Shown: one piece after another, positions 5,517 through 5,783 of the stretch
Numbering within the stretch: the first letter of the stretch is position 1
How the letters are laid out: each line of letters begins with the position of its first letter
Assembly: GCA_017471125.1 (NCBI GenBank)
Contig: JAFUWR010000374.1
Location: forward strand, 1 to 5,783
Reading direction: 5' to 3'
DNA: 5,783 nt
From: Clostridia bacterium
GTDB taxonomy: Bacteria > Bacillota > Clostridia > Christensenellales > Aristaeellaceae
Notes under the pieces: model-generated
Database searches by the model: none
What the model saw: only the letters and a program-made list of their open reading frames with translations
Told to the model about the DNA's origin: nothing
Program-made: the position numbers and the translations under genes

Positions 5517-5560
5517 AAGTGACCGTTCGTTCACCCATTATAGCGAACGAACGGTCACTT
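5517..5560. promoter_or_regulatory. TetR-type operator: perfect 16+16 base inverted repeat
   Basis: AAGTGACCGTTCGTTC (5517-5532) and GAACGAACGGTCACTT (5545-5560) are exact inverse copies separated by 12 bases that contain the -10 box. Each arm is itself an imperfect palindrome of the form TGANCGNNCGNTCA; 5520-5533 fits fully, and the other arm differs at one end base. This fits two repressor dimers. The repeat covers the promoter from the edge of the -35 past the start site, so binding would block RNA polymerase. GTTCG-rich palindromes of this kind are typical of TetR-family repressors. No TetR gene is in the window. Confidence 0.8.
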
Positions 5561-5565
5561 GTCAA
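5537..5565 (-). promoter_or_regulatory. Consensus sigma-A promoter under TetR-type control
   Basis: On the minus strand TTGACA (5565-5560) and TATAAT (5542-5537) are both perfect consensus hexamers with the ideal 17-base spacer. Transcription would start near 5530 and read the 54-residue ORF and probably the GNAT gene. The promoter starts only about 10 bases past the stop codon of the upstream membrane gene, so it opens a new transcription unit. Confidence 0.85.
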
Positions 5566-5574
5566 AGGGCATTC

Positions 5575-5783
5575 TCACCGCGCCCGGACCTCATAGCGCC
5601 GGTACGCGGCCCCGGCCAGCATGAGCAGCGCCGCGCCGACCGCGGCCCAGCAGAGCGGCGCGTACTGCATGACCGTGAGCCTCGCGCCGAACAGCGTCAC
5701 CGTGATGTAGTTGTCGAACAGCCACGACCCCACGAACGCCCCCGGCATCAGGCTGGTCAGCAGCTTCAACGGCCTGCCCGGCA
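5575..5783 (-). CDS. C-terminal end of an integral membrane protein, perhaps an ABC-2 type permease
   Basis: The frame is open from the right edge to TGA at 5577-5575, giving 68 visible complete codons. There is an in-frame TTG at 5769, but no ribosome site is seen and the frame continues, so this is the end of a longer gene. A hydrophobic helix (about MQYAPLCWAAVGAALLMLAG) is followed by a short basic tail, YRRYEVRAR, which by the positive-inside rule lies in the cytoplasm. A preceding segment with FDNYITVTLFG could be an extracytoplasmic loop. ABC-2 type permeases often end this way, but the family cannot be settled from this fragment. Confidence 0.65.
   Translation of the reverse strand, partial: PGRPLKLLTSLMPGAFVGSWLFDNYITVTLFGARLTVMQYAPLCWAAVGAALLMLAGAAYRRYEVRAR

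Noticed and set aside
5310..5534. Minus-strand frame of 74 codons overlapping the 54-residue ORF
   Set aside because: Its ATG lies inside the operator, upstream of or at the predicted transcription start, with no ribosome site. The product is low complexity.

Overview
The window looks like a piece of a GC-rich Clostridia-type (Firmicutes) chromosome, possibly from a gut member such as Christensenellales or Oscillospirales. That placement is an inference from the strong AGGAGG-type ribosome sites, TTGACA/TATAAT-type promoters, a secreted Ig-like repeat protein, MerR/GNAT/TetR-style accessory genes and palindromes of the AGGGGACGGTC type. The genus cannot be told. The flanks are very GC-rich: bases 4321-4380 hold 48 G/C of 60. 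The middle is clearly AT-richer: bases 2041-2100 hold 23 G/C of 60. The AT-rich middle is therefore probably acquired DNA.

Layout. Bases 1-811 (minus strand) are the N-terminal part of an exported protein with bacterial Ig-like (BIG2-type) repeats of 84 residues. Bases 812-1166 are a divergent intergenic region. It holds a minus-strand promoter for the Ig-like gene, a strong hairpin inside a larger imperfect inverted repeat, and a plus-strand extended -10 promoter. Bases 1167-3729 are a two-gene restriction-modification operon: a Dam-like (D12 class) adenine-N6 DNA methyltransferase, followed 19 bases later by a type IIS-like restriction endonuclease of the MlyI / PleI / Nt.BstNBI (AlwI) family with all expected catalytic residues. 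A second hairpin (3757-3791), nearly identical to the first but inverted, closes the cassette.

The right flank is all on the minus strand. It carries a MerR-family regulator with a GyrI-like effector domain (3805-4620), a RimJ/RimL-type GNAT acetyltransferase (4713-5264), a 54-residue ORF that looks like the tail of a MATE efflux pump (5330-5494), and the C-terminal end of a membrane protein (5575 to the edge). The 54-residue ORF is preceded by a consensus promoter buried in a perfect 16+16 base inverted repeat of TetR-operator type. The MerR gene has a promoter with a 19-base spacer, as expected for MerR-controlled promoters.

How it fits together. The methyltransferase is first in the cassette, so protection is made before or with the nuclease. 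The likely target, by family, is GAGTC/GACTC. I found only one such site in the window by eye, and it lies on the predicted -35 box of merR. The paired inverted hairpins suggest the cassette is, or was, a mobile unit or lies between copies of a palindromic repeat. No transposase or integrase is present.
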